In this document: in pieces, positions 9,585 to 22,208 of the stretch
Position numbering within the stretch: position 1 is the stretch's first letter
How the letters are laid out: every line of letters begins with the position of its first letter
Assembly: GCA_025331435.1 (NCBI GenBank)
Contig: JAIWNI010000001.1
Coordinates: 124,001-188,000, forward strand
Reading direction: 5' to 3'
DNA from: Choanephora cucurbitarum
Lineage: Eukaryota; Mucoromycota; Mucoromycetes; Mucorales; Choanephoraceae
DNA length: 64,000 nt
Translations under genes and position numbers: made by a program
The notes under the pieces: model-generated
The model's input: only the letters and a program-made list of their open reading frames with translations
Databases searched by the model: none
What the model was told of the DNA's origin: nothing

Positions 9585-11549
9585 TTATTCTTGTTTGATA
9601 CGTTTGACAATAGCATTTCTTTCATCTTCATAATCATCTTCTTCATAGTCATGAGCATAAGATGATTGTGCCTTTAGTAACTGCACAAGATCAAAGCTCA
9701 TTTTTCTTAATGTCGCTATGGATTCATTGTTCTCTTGAACGCCATGCCTTGATAGGGTTCTCTCTAGGAACAGAATGATGGGATCAGCATATACATTGCG
9801 TGCACCTCTTAAGATACGTTGTGTTCGCACCAAATTAGTTTGACAAAATGCATGCACTTGGGGATATAAACAAGACATTTGAATGATCAACAACAAATGA
9901 ATGATCATGTTAACACCATATACAGGGCTGTGGTGACATCCGGAAGGGTCGTGAAGTTCGAGTACTTCCAATAGAAGGGTATATTTGTTGATTGCCTCTA
10001 ACAAATTGACAATACAATAAAACTCTAATTCCTTGTCAGTCTCTGTTGAGAAATCGGATTGGGCTTGATGGTGATGTAGTGCGTACGTTAGGTTAGATCG
10101 AAAGGGAAAAGGTGACTGAGAGGATTGGTTTAGGCGAGTTATGCCTTGATGAATACCGTTAAGTGTCTGATACCGAAAATCGTCTTCATATATAGCAAAC
10201 TGTCTAAGGTAGCGTTTTGGCAAAAATGGAAGCTGAGAAGTCAGCTGTGTATGACAATAAAGTTCATGCAGCAACAGGCTTTCTGTATTGGGACAAGTAA
10301 TCCATGGTGGATTTGGCTCATCAAAATCTAATTGAAATGTGTCTGGCGTGTTGAAGAATGTTTGATAGAGCTTTTCATCCAATGTCGATTCCAATGCTTT
10401 TGGTGATTGTATTGAAATTTTGTAACCCGATCGAAACAAATCCATTTTACGAATCATAATAACACGGCAATAATGAGAGAAGAACTCGACCTGTCGAGGA
10501 GATGCTTCACCCGGTAAAATTTGAGGGAAATCAACATGCCAGCTATCCACATCCATCAACCCTGTTTTGCCTGTCATGTTCCAATCTGTATAGTAATCAA
10601 CACACAACAGCATCCAAGCCAGACGTCTCAATCGTTCCTTTTGATCTGAATCTTTACCGTGCTCTTTATCGATCTTGTGAAGATTCATAGCTAATGCCAT
10701 ACGGATAGCCATAGTCAAAAGAGGCGATGAAATGCGCTGTGGTGAAAACAAGTGAATATGTCTTTGAGGGTAAAGAGAAAGAATAAACATAGACTGAACA
10801 ACGGCAACATGGTGTACATCAAACAGATCTTGCAATAATTCGCGCGCCTGGCTATAAAATATATGCATTTGAAGGGTGCTTGCTGCTGTCTTGTCGGGCT
10901 GATGATGTCGCATACTATGTCGTGCCATCAAGGCTGAGATACTGAAGATCAATAACGCTTCGACTCGGTGCTCCTTAATGGCTCCCGGCTGGGAGGTAAT
11001 CATTTCTGTGTTAGCTAACAAGCTGGGTATATCCACAAAAAAGGAGAGTCCGCAACGTATAAAGCTATCTATACAATGGCGTATTGTTTGCATTTGATTA
11101 AAGTTGTGTTGTAATTGCTCAGGTCGTGGTATCATTGCTAGCCTAGATATCTGTAATACAGGCTCAAACAAATAACGAAATAGAGGTATGTCGTGCTGAT
11201 CGCTATTTAGGTATTCGAGTTGTCTATCTTTATGGAAACGTGGCGGTAGTGGCTTGACATTAATGCGTATAAGCTCCAGCACTCTTTCGAGACCAGAAAC
11301 AGTCAAGATACTGGTATCCAAAGTCATCATGGTAGGTGTCAGGTTAAGTTGCCATGTCACAGGTTCAGCATCGCTAGCATCATATCTATCCAGACTCTGA
11401 TGTATTGCGGGATCGTAAAAGGCATCGCCGGCATGTCTTAGAATCTGCTTGGCCTCTTTTAGGAATTGCTCGATTAGAACCGAGCTACTGACGCTATTGA
11501 TGTCTTTTTTCGAGAAAGAAAGTGGTGAAAACTGTCCCTGAGTTATCAT
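9585..11549 (-). CDS. Fungal-specific transcription factor domain protein without a zinc cluster
   Basis: This is a single open frame of 654 residues. The middle matches the fungal transcription factor regulatory domain (Fungal_trans). MAIRMALAMNLHKIDKEHGK is followed by ERLRRLAWMLLCVDYYTDW, then GLMDVDSWHVDFPQ. Such proteins normally carry an N-terminal Zn2Cys6 or C2H2 DNA-binding domain. Here the N-terminus (MITQGQFSPLSFSKKD) has none, and none is visible in the 514 bp upstream. It could regulate through a partner, have lost its DNA-binding domain, or start from a distant exon. The C-terminus is acidic, then basic (YEEDDYEDERNAIVKRIKQE). Its 3' end lies 130 bp from the convergent CSC1-like gene. 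Confidence 0.8.
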   Translation of the reverse strand: MITQGQFSPLSFSKKDINSVSSSVLIEQFLKEAKQILRHAGDAFYDPAIHQSLDRYDASDAEPVTWQLNLTPTMMTLDTSILTVSGLERVLELIRINVKPLPPRFHKDRQLEYLNSDQHDIPLFRYLFEPVLQISRLAMIPRPEQLQHNFNQMQTIRHCIDSFIRCGLSFFVDIPSLLANTEMITSQPGAIKEHRVEALLIFSISALMARHSMRHHQPDKTAASTLQMHIFYSQARELLQDLFDVHHVAVVQSMFILSLYPQRHIHLFSPQRISSPLLTMAIRMALAMNLHKIDKEHGKDSDQKERLRRLAWMLLCVDYYTDWNMTGKTGLMDVDSWHVDFPQILPGEASPRQVEFFSHYCRVIMIRKMDLFRSGYKISIQSPKALESTLDEKLYQTFFNTPDTFQLDFDEPNPPWITCPNTESLLLHELYCHTQLTSQLPFLPKRYLRQFAIYEDDFRYQTLNGIHQGITRLNQSSQSPFPFRSNLTYALHHHQAQSDFSTETDKELEFYCIVNLLEAINKYTLLLEVLELHDPSGCHHSPVYGVNMIIHLLLIIQMSCLYPQVHAFCQTNLVRTQRILRGARNVYADPIILFLERTLSRHGVQENNESIATLRKMSFDLVQLLKAQSSYAHDYEEDDYEDERNAIVKRIKQE

Positions 11550-12063
11550 AAATAAACAGTGTGTGTATGTAATTTAGATATATCTACACGCGTGTATATG
11601 TATTGTTACTTTTTTTTTTTTTTTACAAAAATGAAGAAGAAAAAAGAAAGTCGAAGTATACATTGGGATTCAGTTGGCAAAGAAAAATATTGATTTTTAT
11701 AGTAAACACTCTCCAGGTTCCGAGCTCAAGAAAGATGAAAATAGGTAAAGACTAACACATATGTATGTATTTCTTGAACCGAAAAAGAAGGTTGTTTCAA
11801 GCAAAACTTGAGCTTTTCTTGATTTATATCCTTACTGACAAAAAATGAAGCATAAGAGTCTATTAACAAGTATTCAACATAGAAACGTTCGATCGTTCTT
11901 CATTTCAAATTATGTTTAGGTGCTCTATCGCTATCGTCTTTTGCAGCTTTGCTGCCATTTGAAGGAAGCATTAACAACAGTGAAACAGGGTGGAGGGCGC
12001 AGCTGAAAAATTCAATACTTCATCTGTTTCAGTAAACGGAAGGACGGAAAGCAATGAATTAGT
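11550..12063. other. Intergenic: 5' flank of the Fungal_trans gene, 3' flank of PER1
   Basis: This stretch contains a 16-bp T-run near 11610 and A/G-rich tracts. I searched the minus strand by eye for a missing zinc-cluster exon (CxxCxxxxxxC) and saw none. Confidence 0.5.
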
Positions 12064-13110
12064 TTACGGTATTGGAGGGATGGGATGATGTTGGAGACCA
12101 GTTTCAAAGCGCATATCTTCAAGTAAGAATTGATACCAAATAGCTGTCAAAGGTATAGTCGACAAATGCCACAAGCTATGAGCATCAAATACACGCCAGA
12201 GAGGTGGGAAGTCAAACAATTCAAGACAAAGGGCGAGAGATACGCCTACACCAGAGATGACAGCTAGATGTGCATATGAGCGATTGACTGCATCTGGGTC
12301 TACCTTCTGTTGAACATACCAGCCTATCCATACAAGTACTTGAAGTGTGCCTATGATAACATTAGCTATCATATTGTATACATAATCAAAGCTAAATGCT
12401 GTCAAATAGATAACATGTGCTATATAAAGACAAACACACACACTTGTAAGCGAGATAACAGCTGTCCTTGTTCTGATTGAAAAAACACGGAGTAGAGCAA
12501 AATACAATGAATACAGAACATACATTGCAGCTGAAAAGTAATCCAGCAACTGGGTCCACTCCTTATCTCTCGAGTGAAAGACTGTACTCCATACCCAAGC
12601 ATTCATACCAATAATTGTATAGAGCAGCATCCAGGGTCGAAGGAAGTAAGTCGATGGCACATGATGCCAAAGTTGCATGAATGCATAGGCTTGAACTAAC
12701 CCATTGCCAATGGAAAACAGAACAGAGGCTGGCTCTTGTATACCGAAAGCACGGTAAAATGGCCATTTACCAAAGTACTGATAAATTGTCTTATGGTGCT
12801 GAACTGAATAATCGGTAATCTTTTGCATACATTCATAGCGACAATTTTCGGGACCTTTTGTTTTCATTGTTTGTCAAAATAGTTAACTGCAAATGCAAAG
12901 AAGAGAAGATAATGTCAGCTTACATGTCCATTGCAATAAGCGCAAAAAGAAATCGAGTTGGGTTGGACATGATAAATAACTGCATTTGTTAGCACAATAT
13001 ATAAATACAGGCTCTTCATCTCCTTCAGATGCAATTACAATGGCTATTAGGCTAAAAGAGCACAATAACAGAAAATACATGCTTTTCAGCATCATTTTTG
13101 ATAAAATCAA
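12064..13110 (-). CDS. PER1: Per1/PGAP3-like GPI-anchor lipid remodelling protein
   Basis: Per1 is the ER membrane GPI-phospholipase A2 that removes an acyl chain from the GPI anchor of newly made proteins. Exon 1 (13110-12924) encodes a signal peptide (MYFLLLCSFSLIAIVIA) followed by SEGDEEPVFIYCANKC and LQWTC. A 69-nt intron (12923-12855) joins in phase to PENCRYECM, restoring the family pattern WxCxxxCxYxCM across the junction. Six or seven membrane segments follow. They carry the conserved NAWVWSTVFHSRD (His) and, near the end, FDAHSLWHLSTIP (two His), which are thought to form the hydrolase site. The total is 325 residues, about family length. In-frame ATGs at codons 6, 7 and 11 leave the exact start uncertain. 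Confidence 0.93.
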
Positions 13111-14118
13111 TGGTCTAAAAAAGAAAGAAAAAGAGAAACATCATCCGCTTACTAAGTCTTGTTTTCTTTGTAAGACAAGTTCGCTATTTAAATTAATTTT
13201 CTACTCAAAGAACAAGTTGAAGGGTATATTGGCTATTTAACAAGATTTGATTAAAGCATTGATTATGTTTGGTTAGTAAGGATACCGACTGTTATGGCAT
13301 GGAAAGTCTTATAGTTTGACAAGAAAGAAGAGAGGCTGACTAACAATGTAAGGGTCTAGCTTGGTTGTCAGATTTATTCTTTGGTTTACTATTCTAACCA
13401 GAAGTCCTTCGATCAAAATCTTTCCAAGATTTTAGGTTTGTCCTACCACAATTCAATTTCTATTTGAAGAATAACGAAAAGGATATATTCGAACAAAAAT
13501 TATGGCCCGACTTGATGCTTTAACAAGCCTCTCTTTTATCAAAATATGCCGCAAGATTATAGACTTAAGCTTTGTCCTTCTAAATTCAAGCAAAACGAAT
13601 TTGTTGGTTTTCTATCAGCTTCTTTCTTTTTTTTGCCTGTCAATGAATGACTTGACTGTAGTAAATAAAAGAAAGCAATCATGATCTACTGTTTTTTTTT
13701 GTTCAATATAGACACTGCTTTTAAATGTTCAAGCTATTCTTAATCTGTATTCTCGTATTCAGAGCAAACCTTTTGGAACAAGTGAATGAAGAACTTGACT
13801 AGCTTGTAATAACGCATCGGTTGTTTTTTTATCAAATGGCTTCAGTATACAAAATTCCGTTACAAGTTACTGATTTTCAGCTATTTCGAGTGTCGTAACA
13901 CACTTGTGATACAGCTCAAGAACAACGCTTCTGTGTATGCTTAAAGATAGTGTCTTGCTCGAAAAGGGCTGAACAAAGTATTCAAAGAGAAAGAAAGAGA
14001 AAGGAGTGTACAAAACACAAAAGAAATCAAACTCAAATCAAGGCTGCTTTTTTTTTCCTTGCAGATAATGTCAAAAAAAAAAAAAGAAATCTACATTTTT
14101 TCTCTTTCTTTCTTGAAA
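13111..14118. promoter_or_regulatory. Divergent intergenic region between PER1 and SNF5
   Basis: About 1 kb of AT-rich DNA separates two divergently transcribed genes, so both promoters must lie here. Short frames, such as that at 13502-13684, have no recognisable motifs. Poly-T tracts occur at 13692 and 14048. I see no repeat element. Confidence 0.5.
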
Positions 14119-15367
14119 ATGCAAAACAACTCGATGCCGCCCATAATGCCTCAATTTTCGCAACCACAACCACGCTTATTTCATCCACAAGTGGCTTACC
14201 CTATTATGGCCAACATACAACCTTCTGAACGCACGCAGGGTGTGTTTTCAACCTATGCATCACGACTAAAACAGTCTGACAACAACGCGCTGCTATTACC
14301 AGAGTCCTATGTAACAAAGAAATCACGCTTTGATTCTGAAGATGAGTTTGATGAGTTCATGGAATCAGACGAAGAAGAAAGAGAGGAATCTGACCTGAAC
14401 GAAGATCAAAAGAAGAAACAGGATAGATCTGAACAAAAGACAAAGGAGATGATTGCTGTTCCTCCTCCATCAGCAGAATGGCAGAGAGTGATTCGCAAAA
14501 AGAATGAATTCCCTTATTCTGCAAAGGAATTAGAGGCTATTTCAGACATTGAAGAAGTACTTGTACCTGTCCGTTTAGATATAGATGTTGACTCTATCAA
14601 GTTGAGAGATCGGTTTTTATGGAATATGAATGGTAAAAGAGAAATGATTGGATAGTATGAGCACTTTATTCATATTCTATTAAATTAGAACAATACTTGA
14701 CACCAGAGAAATTTGCAGAGATGCTTTGTGTGGATCTACAGTTATCGATACATCGCTTTGCTCAACCTATTGCAGACTCTATTCGCTCTCAAGTACTTGA
14801 TTTCGAAAGCTTCAATCAAGTCAAATTACCTTCAGAACATACGCGTGTAGTCATTCATGTAAGTCAATAGAGCAACCTTGACGATAGGGGATACAACTGA
14901 TACTTAAATGATACATGAAAGCTTGATTTACAAGTAGGCAAAGTGAACTATCGGGATCAATTTGAATGGGAAATTAAAGATGAGAACACAAATGCACCTG
15001 AAGTATTCAGCCGTCAGTTAGCGGCTGAGTTAGGTATCGGAGGAGAATATGTGTCTATGATATCTCATGCCATTCGGGAACAACTATTTAAACACAAGAA
15101 GCAATACGCTGAAGAGGTAGAGAGTTACTTTACCATTAGCCTCCATGATTACTAAAATGTCTCTTTCTTCTTTAGCTTATGATTGAAGGTGAAATTAGAG
15201 GAAATCTAGAAAACGCATTCCGACCTATAGAAGAAGCAAAGGATTGGGTGCCTCGAATGGATATGTTGTCGAATGATGAACTGGAGAAGCTGTTGATTGC
15301 ACAAGAAAGAAATATTAGACGAATGAGAAGAGAAACACGCTTTAAACGTTCAAGTCGTCGCAATTAA
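14119..15367 (+). CDS. SNF5/SMARCB1-type subunit of a SWI/SNF-class chromatin remodeller
   Basis: SNF5 is a core scaffold subunit of SWI/SNF (Snf5) or RSC (Sfh1) nucleosome remodellers. Four exons (14119-14632, 14689-14858, 14922-15116, 15176-15367) join in consistent phase to give 356 residues. A disordered, acidic N-terminus (SEDEFDEFMESDEEEREES, about residues 75-95) precedes the two SNF5 repeats. Repeat 1 contains LVPVRLDIDVDSIKLRDRF and PEKFAEMLCVDLQL. Repeat 2 contains LDLQVGKVNYRDQFEWEI and FSRQLAAELGIGGEYVSMI. The C-terminus has EDAKDWVPRMDMLS-like sequence and a basic end (RRMRRETRFKRSSRRN). The short length suits either Snf5 or Sfh1, and I cannot separate them. I chose MQNNSM because the upstream ATG at 14059 adds only a low-complexity leader. 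Confidence 0.93.
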
Positions 15368-15458
15368 CAATAAACTTGATTTTATTTTTTTTCTCTGGTG
15401 TAAATGAGAAAGTGAGAGAGGGAGGCTGTCAAATAATAATAAAAGAGTTTCATATTCT

Positions 15459-15715
15459 TTAGTGGTGATCGTCATGGTGATCATCGCCGTGGTGATCCCA
15501 AGGATGTCTCCAACCCTAATTTGTTATACGACAGATGAGTGAAGATTGCCTTTTTTTTATAGTTCTATAATTACCAAAAGAACAGGGCCATCTTGCTTGG
15601 CACGATACATCATCCAAAACCACATGGTGGCACCCAAAGCCTTGCCAACAAAACGGTGAGTGAAGCTAGCCATGTGTGGGTGAAATCCAAAACCTCCAGC
15701 AGCAGAACCAGCCAT
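15459..15715 (-). CDS. Small complex I accessory subunit (NDUFB2/AGGG-like)
   Basis: This two-exon gene (15715-15575, 15515-15459; 59-nt intron with GTAATT and TTAG) encodes 65 residues. They include MASFTHRFVGKALGATMWFW, a single membrane-spanning stretch, then YRAKQDGPVLLGWRHPWD and a His/Asp-rich tail (HHGDDHHDDHH). The pattern of one helix followed by KxDGPxLLGxRHPW resembles small single-helix accessory subunits of NADH:ubiquinone oxidoreductase of the NDUFB2 type. It would act in the inner mitochondrial membrane. It is assigned from recall of the family pattern. Confidence 0.7.
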
Positions 15716-17035
15716 TTTTATATATAGAAAAAAGTTATTGTAAGAGTATAACTACAAGAAAAAAAGATTTGCCTATGAAAACTTATTTGATAGTAAGAGA
15801 GTATAGACAGAGAGCGGAGACTGGGGGAACTTCTTTTCTTGATGTTGATTGGACAGCAAAAAAGATGACGTTTCGTCTTCAACTTCTTATGCAAGCTTGT
15901 TCTTACACTTCTTTACTTCACTTAAACGTTATTCTGTCTTCAGTTCTTTATGCGTTCCGTTCACTTCTTTTCTTAATGAAGGATTCAGCGAGTTTTTTTT
16001 ACAGGAAAAAAGTAATTGGAACTGGAGTTGTCTGTTGAACACTGTTGCTTATAACCAAGAGTTATCAACATGAATTTGTACACTTTGCCTTCGTCGTCTT
16101 TATGTTAGGCTCAATCTTACTACACGCCTTGCATGTTACATTTGAGTTGGATGAGATAGAATATGTAACAATCAATGAGACAGAATAACATCATCACTCA
16201 TGCTCCTTCTAATATTCTACTTTGTTTGATTAATATTGCCCAAAGAAGTTCTCTTTTTCATATCAACAACTAGCATGTATATCTTCTTTTTTTTTAGGGA
16301 GAGAATGAATGTCGTTGACCCAAATTCATCACTTGACTCAAACTTGAGTTTCAAACTATTAGATAAGATGATGTATACCTTTACGATCTAACTTCGAACG
16401 TGAAGTTCAAAAGGGGTGTACACCTTCTCCCTTGGAAGATGGGTTCCACTCAACTAATTGCTCCTTAGATTTATTACAGAAAAGCAAACAAGAAAGTTGG
16501 TGGATATAATTAAGGCCAAAGGATGGCGTTTGTAGGCTCTTTTTTTTTGCAACCGATATGACCTTATGTCTTGTGAGCATCTAAAAGAAGAAGAGCAACT
16601 TTGAAAGAAAAAAAAGATATGCTTCCCATAACTCCATGGAGCCAACTCTCAAGCAGTAGTTTCTCCTTAGTCTTTTTTCTCTACTCGAATCGAGATGGAT
16701 AGATAATCTATGTTTGACTTATCCTGTCTAATGAGACCAGTTCAGCTCAATATCTAAAACTGCTTATCAACTCAACGAATATGTATGACTGTCAACATGC
16801 GCAATCAAGTAGGAACGATAGATTGTTAGTGTCTTCAATAGCTCTTTTGTGAAGAAGAAAAAAAGGGAGTAAGATTACCAGTGATATTCCTTGTAAATCA
16901 ATCAACCATCCCTGGATTGCATATTGCTTTTCTTTTCGTTTTTATATATTTAAAAAAAGTTGTCATATAAATTACAAGTTTCGAATTAGCCTTTTCATTT
17001 ACTCGCTCGCTTTTCTTTTCTTTCTTGTATCAACA
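15716..17035. promoter_or_regulatory. Divergent intergenic region (complex I subunit / secreted-protein candidate)
   Basis: About 1.3 kb without a supported gene. Small frames at 15676-16073 overlap the leader of the minus-strand gene and have no motif. A short palindrome AACTTC-N6-GAAGTT occurs near 16391. A TATA-like TTTATATATTTAAAA at about 16938-16953 lies ~85 bp before the ATG at 17036. Confidence 0.45.
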
Positions 17036-17338
17036 ATGTATCCATTATCGCTTATCGCCTTCACTTTAACAGCTTGTTTTGTTCATAGTTCATATGGTGA
17101 GGTTCAAGATTCAGCCAATCATCCAGACGTTTCTCCTGGAGGCTTTGGGTCATTGATCTCTGACGGCGATTATACAGTTAAAGTACAATCTCATTCCAAA
17201 CGCAGTATCCCAAATTTCGCGACACCCACTGATACAGAAGGTCAATTGGGTCTTTCCCTTGTTGCTCCCAGCAAAAATCCCAATAGCAATCCTAACCAAA
17301 ACACATCTAAAGAAACGGAGGAAGAGCAGGAAGAATAA
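17036..17338 (+). CDS. Small secreted protein candidate (100 aa)
   Basis: A single-exon frame of 100 residues. It starts with a good signal peptide (MYPLSLIAFTLTACFVHSSY, then GEV). A Lys-Arg processing-type site follows (SHSKRSIPNFATP, about residue 55). The rest is hydrophilic, Asn/Pro-rich, and ends EETEEEQEE-like. There are no cysteines in the mature part. It has its own TATA-like upstream sequence and an A/T-rich 3' flank. I recognise no family. It could be a processed secreted peptide precursor or a lineage-specific secreted protein. Confidence 0.5.
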   Translation: MYPLSLIAFTLTACFVHSSYGEVQDSANHPDVSPGGFGSLISDGDYTVKVQSHSKRSIPNFATPTDTEGQLGLSLVAPSKNPNSNPNQNTSKETEEEQEE

Positions 17339-18314
17339 AAATAAAGTGCTTCGAGCTACAAATGACGATCTAAACATGCAGCTTGGGCTTATTTTTTTCT
17401 ACCCTCTTATTTGAAGCAGAATAGCTGCATATCACTGCTTTAAAAGAATGTTGATGCTCAATAAACTAGGTAAAAAAAAAGCTATTTTATTTTTATCATA
17501 TAAGCATTGTAGGCTTTTCTACGTTCTCTCCCAAATATTTTTATGGAGTCAGAAATATGTACTTGTTTCCTTGATCTTTGTAAAGCTCCAGTTGGCCTTT
17601 GCTTGGTCCAAATTTCCTTATCTTTTTCCCTGACAACTCTTTGCTGTTCCAATTAACATAATGGACAAGAGCAGTGTTGACTGTATGGGTAACTTGGTTA
17701 TTTAGGCGTATCTAAACTTTTTGACACCGTTAGGATGGAGGGAATGGACGTATGAAACCGTTGAGTACAAGTTCATGTTGTTGTATGTCTAAAATCAGTC
17801 TCTAGTGATATAATGTCAAGACAATTACAGCAGTTGTCGCTCAATTAAAGAGTGTCTGATTTAAGAATATGCTTAATATAAGAGTGTATTTCTCAAGAAT
17901 ATGCACACTCTTAAATAAAGCGACTATTGTAATTGGGCCGACTTGTCAAATTAATGAAATACATAGCTTATCATTTAAGCATGTTAACTCAAACTCTATT
18001 TCCAGTCAATGTTTGTGTTACATTTCAACATGCTCAATCAAGACAATTTCAGATCCAAAAAGCAGATCTAACCAGGCATAGCCATTATGAGATGGGAAGA
18101 AAGAAAGACGATATCTGCCGTTTCCTACTGTGAAGTTTATCACATATGGTAGTTAAGAAACTAGTTTGTGAAATTCAGATCTACTTAATTTTAAGCAGAA
18201 AAAAAAACTTTAGCTTTGTGACCATCAAGGGACCGGTTTTAGTTTTATAAAAAAAAAAAAAAAAAGAGTTTTTTTTTTCTTTTTTTTTGTTCTTTAGGAA
18301 TATATACATTAATA
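17339..18314. other. Intergenic with MITE copy; 5' flank of HMT1
   Basis: This holds the first copy of a small inverted-repeat element (17826-17931). Just before HMT1 there are long A-run and T-run tracts (18250-18290) and then TATATACATTAATA before the ATG. No other gene is seen. Confidence 0.5.
17826..17931. mobile_element. MITE family A, copy 1 (106 bp, TA-flanked)
   Basis: The element starts TACAGCAGTTGTCGCTC and ends in sequence whose reverse complement is TACAATAGTCGCTTTATTTA. Both ends continue into (A)AGAGTGT. It is therefore almost entirely terminal inverted repeat, bounded by TA as expected for Tc1/mariner-mobilised MITEs. Its internal GAGTGTxTGATTTAAGAATATGCTTA is shared with the copies at 27131 and 32396. 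Confidence 0.75.
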
Positions 18315-19503
<1,189 letters not shown>

Positions 19504-19843
19504 TCTTCATTTTACTACTCATTCTGTCTTTTTCATCCTACACTTTTATAAATGTATATATTACATACACACACACACTGTTTCTTTTGATATAAATGCA
19601 TGATCTCTCTTTTTTTATTTCTAATAAACGCATACACCATTTTTCTTTTTCTTTTTCTTTAAAAAGAGTTGTAAAGAAGAAAACTTTTAGATATGTACCA
19701 ATAATGTCAAGTCAAGAGTTTTAGGGCTCTATCTCATCTTCAGCTAGTGATTTAGTATGTCTAAAGAAAACCTTTTTTTTATTATGCTTAACGCTTTTGT
19801 TTCTTTTATAAATATTTACAAGAGGTCAATAGGTGAGTTGCTT
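19504..19843. other. Convergent 3' flanks of HMT1 and BCP1
   Basis: 340 bp between convergent genes. It contains a short CA repeat near 19567-19579 and AATAAA-like sites (for example TAATAAACG near 19622), and is otherwise T-rich. No gene is seen. Confidence 0.5.
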
Positions 19844-20941
19844 CTAAACAGCAGCAGCAGCAGTAGAAGAACAAGTCTTGATAATCTCATTCACAAGATC
19901 GTCAAACTTAGACTTGTGAACCAAGAATAGTTTGCGGGAGGGAGCAATACCAAAATCAGAGAATGCACGTCTTGAATCAGCAGCTTGCTCTTTATCTGAA
20001 TTAGTGAATTTGAAGTCAAATTGGTGTTCAGCATATTTAGCAATGATTTCGTCTTCAGATTGGAAGTAGAATGTTTCGCTATCCTCCGAAGTCTTTGCCT
20101 TCTTTTGTTGAGGCTTTTCTTCTTCATCCTCATCTACTGTAGAAGCCACTTCTTTATATGTCTTGGAAATAAACATGTACCATTCAAACACATAAGGTTC
20201 TTTCTATTGAAACAATCAGCACATTGAACCTTCTCCACACACACAGATACATATGTACACATACCTCTTCAACAGCCTTTTTCAGTTCTTCTTGAAGCAT
20301 ACTATACATAGGAGCCATGATTTCAACTGGCATGTTGATGAAACGTTCAGACACAACCCAACCAAGATGTTGATCTTCTGAGTTTAATGACAAAATCTTC
20401 TTGACAGCCGTAGCAAGTGATTCGTTCTTCTTGGGGCATTTGTTAGAGAGGTAACTACAGAGCTGCTTTATACCTTCCTTTTGCTAAAGACTGATGTTAG
20501 TAAACATAAAATAGGAAAATCGAGACAATTTACCTTTTGCTGGTTCATGTTGATGATACTGAGAATAGCATAAGGGTCTGATTTTTGATCGTCTACTTTG
20601 ACAGTTGTGCCCACTTGATTCTCTTCAATCATGATATCAGCTATATCGCCTAAATTAATCAATTCAGCATCAGAAGAAAAGAGCTGAGCCAATAGCTTTT
20701 TGAGTGCATGGTAGTCAATGTCATCAGGGTTATAAAAATCAAAATCGACATCCACAATTTCCTTATTCGAATTCAATGGGTTACTTAGCTGTTCTTTGCG
20801 TGTTTTTCATATTCTGTAGTATACCTGAAGACCATCGTCCGAGTCCTCTCCGTCTGAAGCCATGTTTTGAGTAGAACTAGCTCTCTTCAAGGGCTTTTCT
20901 TCATCGTCTTCGGGTGCCTTTCTTTTCAAGTTGGGACTCAT
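19844..20941 (-). CDS. BCP1: BCP1/BCCIP-family nuclear protein
   Basis: Bcp1 is a nuclear chaperone-like protein, implicated in yeast in export of the kinase Mss4 and in ribosomal protein uL14 handling. Exons 20941-20825, 20788-20534, 20483-20265 and 20203-19844 join in phase to give 316 residues. The protein starts with a basic/acidic leader (MSPNLKRKAPEDDEEKPLKR). It then has the family hallmark VDFDFYNPDDIDYHALKKLL, then KSDPYAILSIINM and LGWVVSERFINMPVEI. The C-terminal part (YVFEWYMFISKTYKEV ... RKLFLVHKSKFDDLVNEI) follows, ending in Ala-Val. The first intron is only 36 nt (20824-20789). Confidence 0.94.
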
Positions 20942-22208
20942 ATTTTTCTTTTGAGAGAGAGAATGATAAGGAAAAAGAGGGAAAGAAAAGAAATTTAACG
21001 TTTATTTAAAGAGAAAAAAATTTTTTAGGTGTAATTTTTTAGGCCAGATGCATAATGAAGATGCATTGGTTTGTCAGATTTGTTACTGCTATTAGCCAAT
21101 TCGCTTAGGCTTCCAAAAAATCAAACGAAATGCATAAAAAAGAAGAGAATTATTCTGGTACGCTGCAAAGCATCATGACCAATCCAGTGTTTATATATTT
21201 GTTCACGTAAGCAAAGCATTGTCTTATTTATTTTCATTTTCATTAGGTTTTTATAATAATTCGGCAAGTTGTATAGTTTAAGGGAAAGAGGAAGAGAGAA
21301 TTGGTTCTGTCTTTTGATGGCGTGTAGCTGAAGTAGTACGTTTATTAAGAATAGATCAACCGAAGTCGGCACTCTTTTTTACTTTCAAATGCCAAGACAA
21401 GAAGCAACCCTTCTCAAGAAATAAGAGAAAAAGAAAAAAAAGTAAAAGAGGGTAGTCGGCAAAACCAGTATTATGACTCTTCCTATCTCACCTACATAGA
21501 CAAGAGCCAAAGAGACCCGATTGAAGCTATTGTCACCTACAACAATCTAAAGTCCCTCTGAGTAAAAAGATGGCGACACCTTCACCATATAAACAAGCAC
21601 CTCAGATCTACAGAAGAGAAGGGGTTAGTAGGGGATAGATTGGGATAGAGCACTCGTGCATCAGCCAGCACATCGGAAGGTTGCCGTCCTTCTTTCAGCA
21701 CAGCCTCTGCTAAAGCAGACAAAGAAAAAAAAAAGAGGGAAAATAGACCAGGTTGATATTATAACATGGGGGTAATTTAAAGTCAGAATCTTTTCTTAGA
21801 AATGATTGGTGGTCTGATGATCAAATTTGTACAAACAGTCTTCGCTTGTACTTAATGGCTGCTTTTCTAGTGGTATGATCTGCTTGATCTTCAATATATC
21901 TCTTGGTAGTAGCATTGATTGTTGATCTATAACTAAATTTCTTGAACCACGCAAGTGCTTAATTCGTCCGTAACTTAGCAGTATTTCTTTGGGAATTCAG
22001 TGAATTATTCAAGCTTAAATCACAGCAATAAAACTTATTCTTATTTGACATGCATGAAAAACAAAGTCGTCAACAGATACGCTCTCTTTCTTTGATTTAT
22101 TTGTTACATCGCGTAGGCTACGGTCTCAAAGAGACAGTGGAAACTACAAATCGAAATCTAATGACAAGGAAACAAAGCAGCTTTTTCTTCTTAACGAAGT
22201 ATATTTTT
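20942..22208. promoter_or_regulatory. Intergenic: BCP1 5' flank / TFB2 3' flank
   Basis: About 1.27 kb. A short minus-strand open stretch near 21605-21715 (AEAVLKEGRQPSDVLADARV) follows an acceptor-like T-tract plus CAG. A plus-strand ATG at 21570 opens 22 codons. I could build no gene from either. The rest is AT-rich with an A-run at 21724. Confidence 0.4.

Noticed and set aside
12064..12867. The ATG at 12867 as the start of the Per1 protein
   Set aside because: An in-frame stop lies just upstream. The signal peptide and first conserved cysteines are in the upstream exon, and splicing at 12854 restores the WTCxxxCxYxCM motif.
21570..21720. Possible exons on either strand (plus ATG at 21570; minus AEAVLKEGRQ)
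   Set aside because: Neither strand could be joined to further exons with a consistent frame, and no family is recognised.
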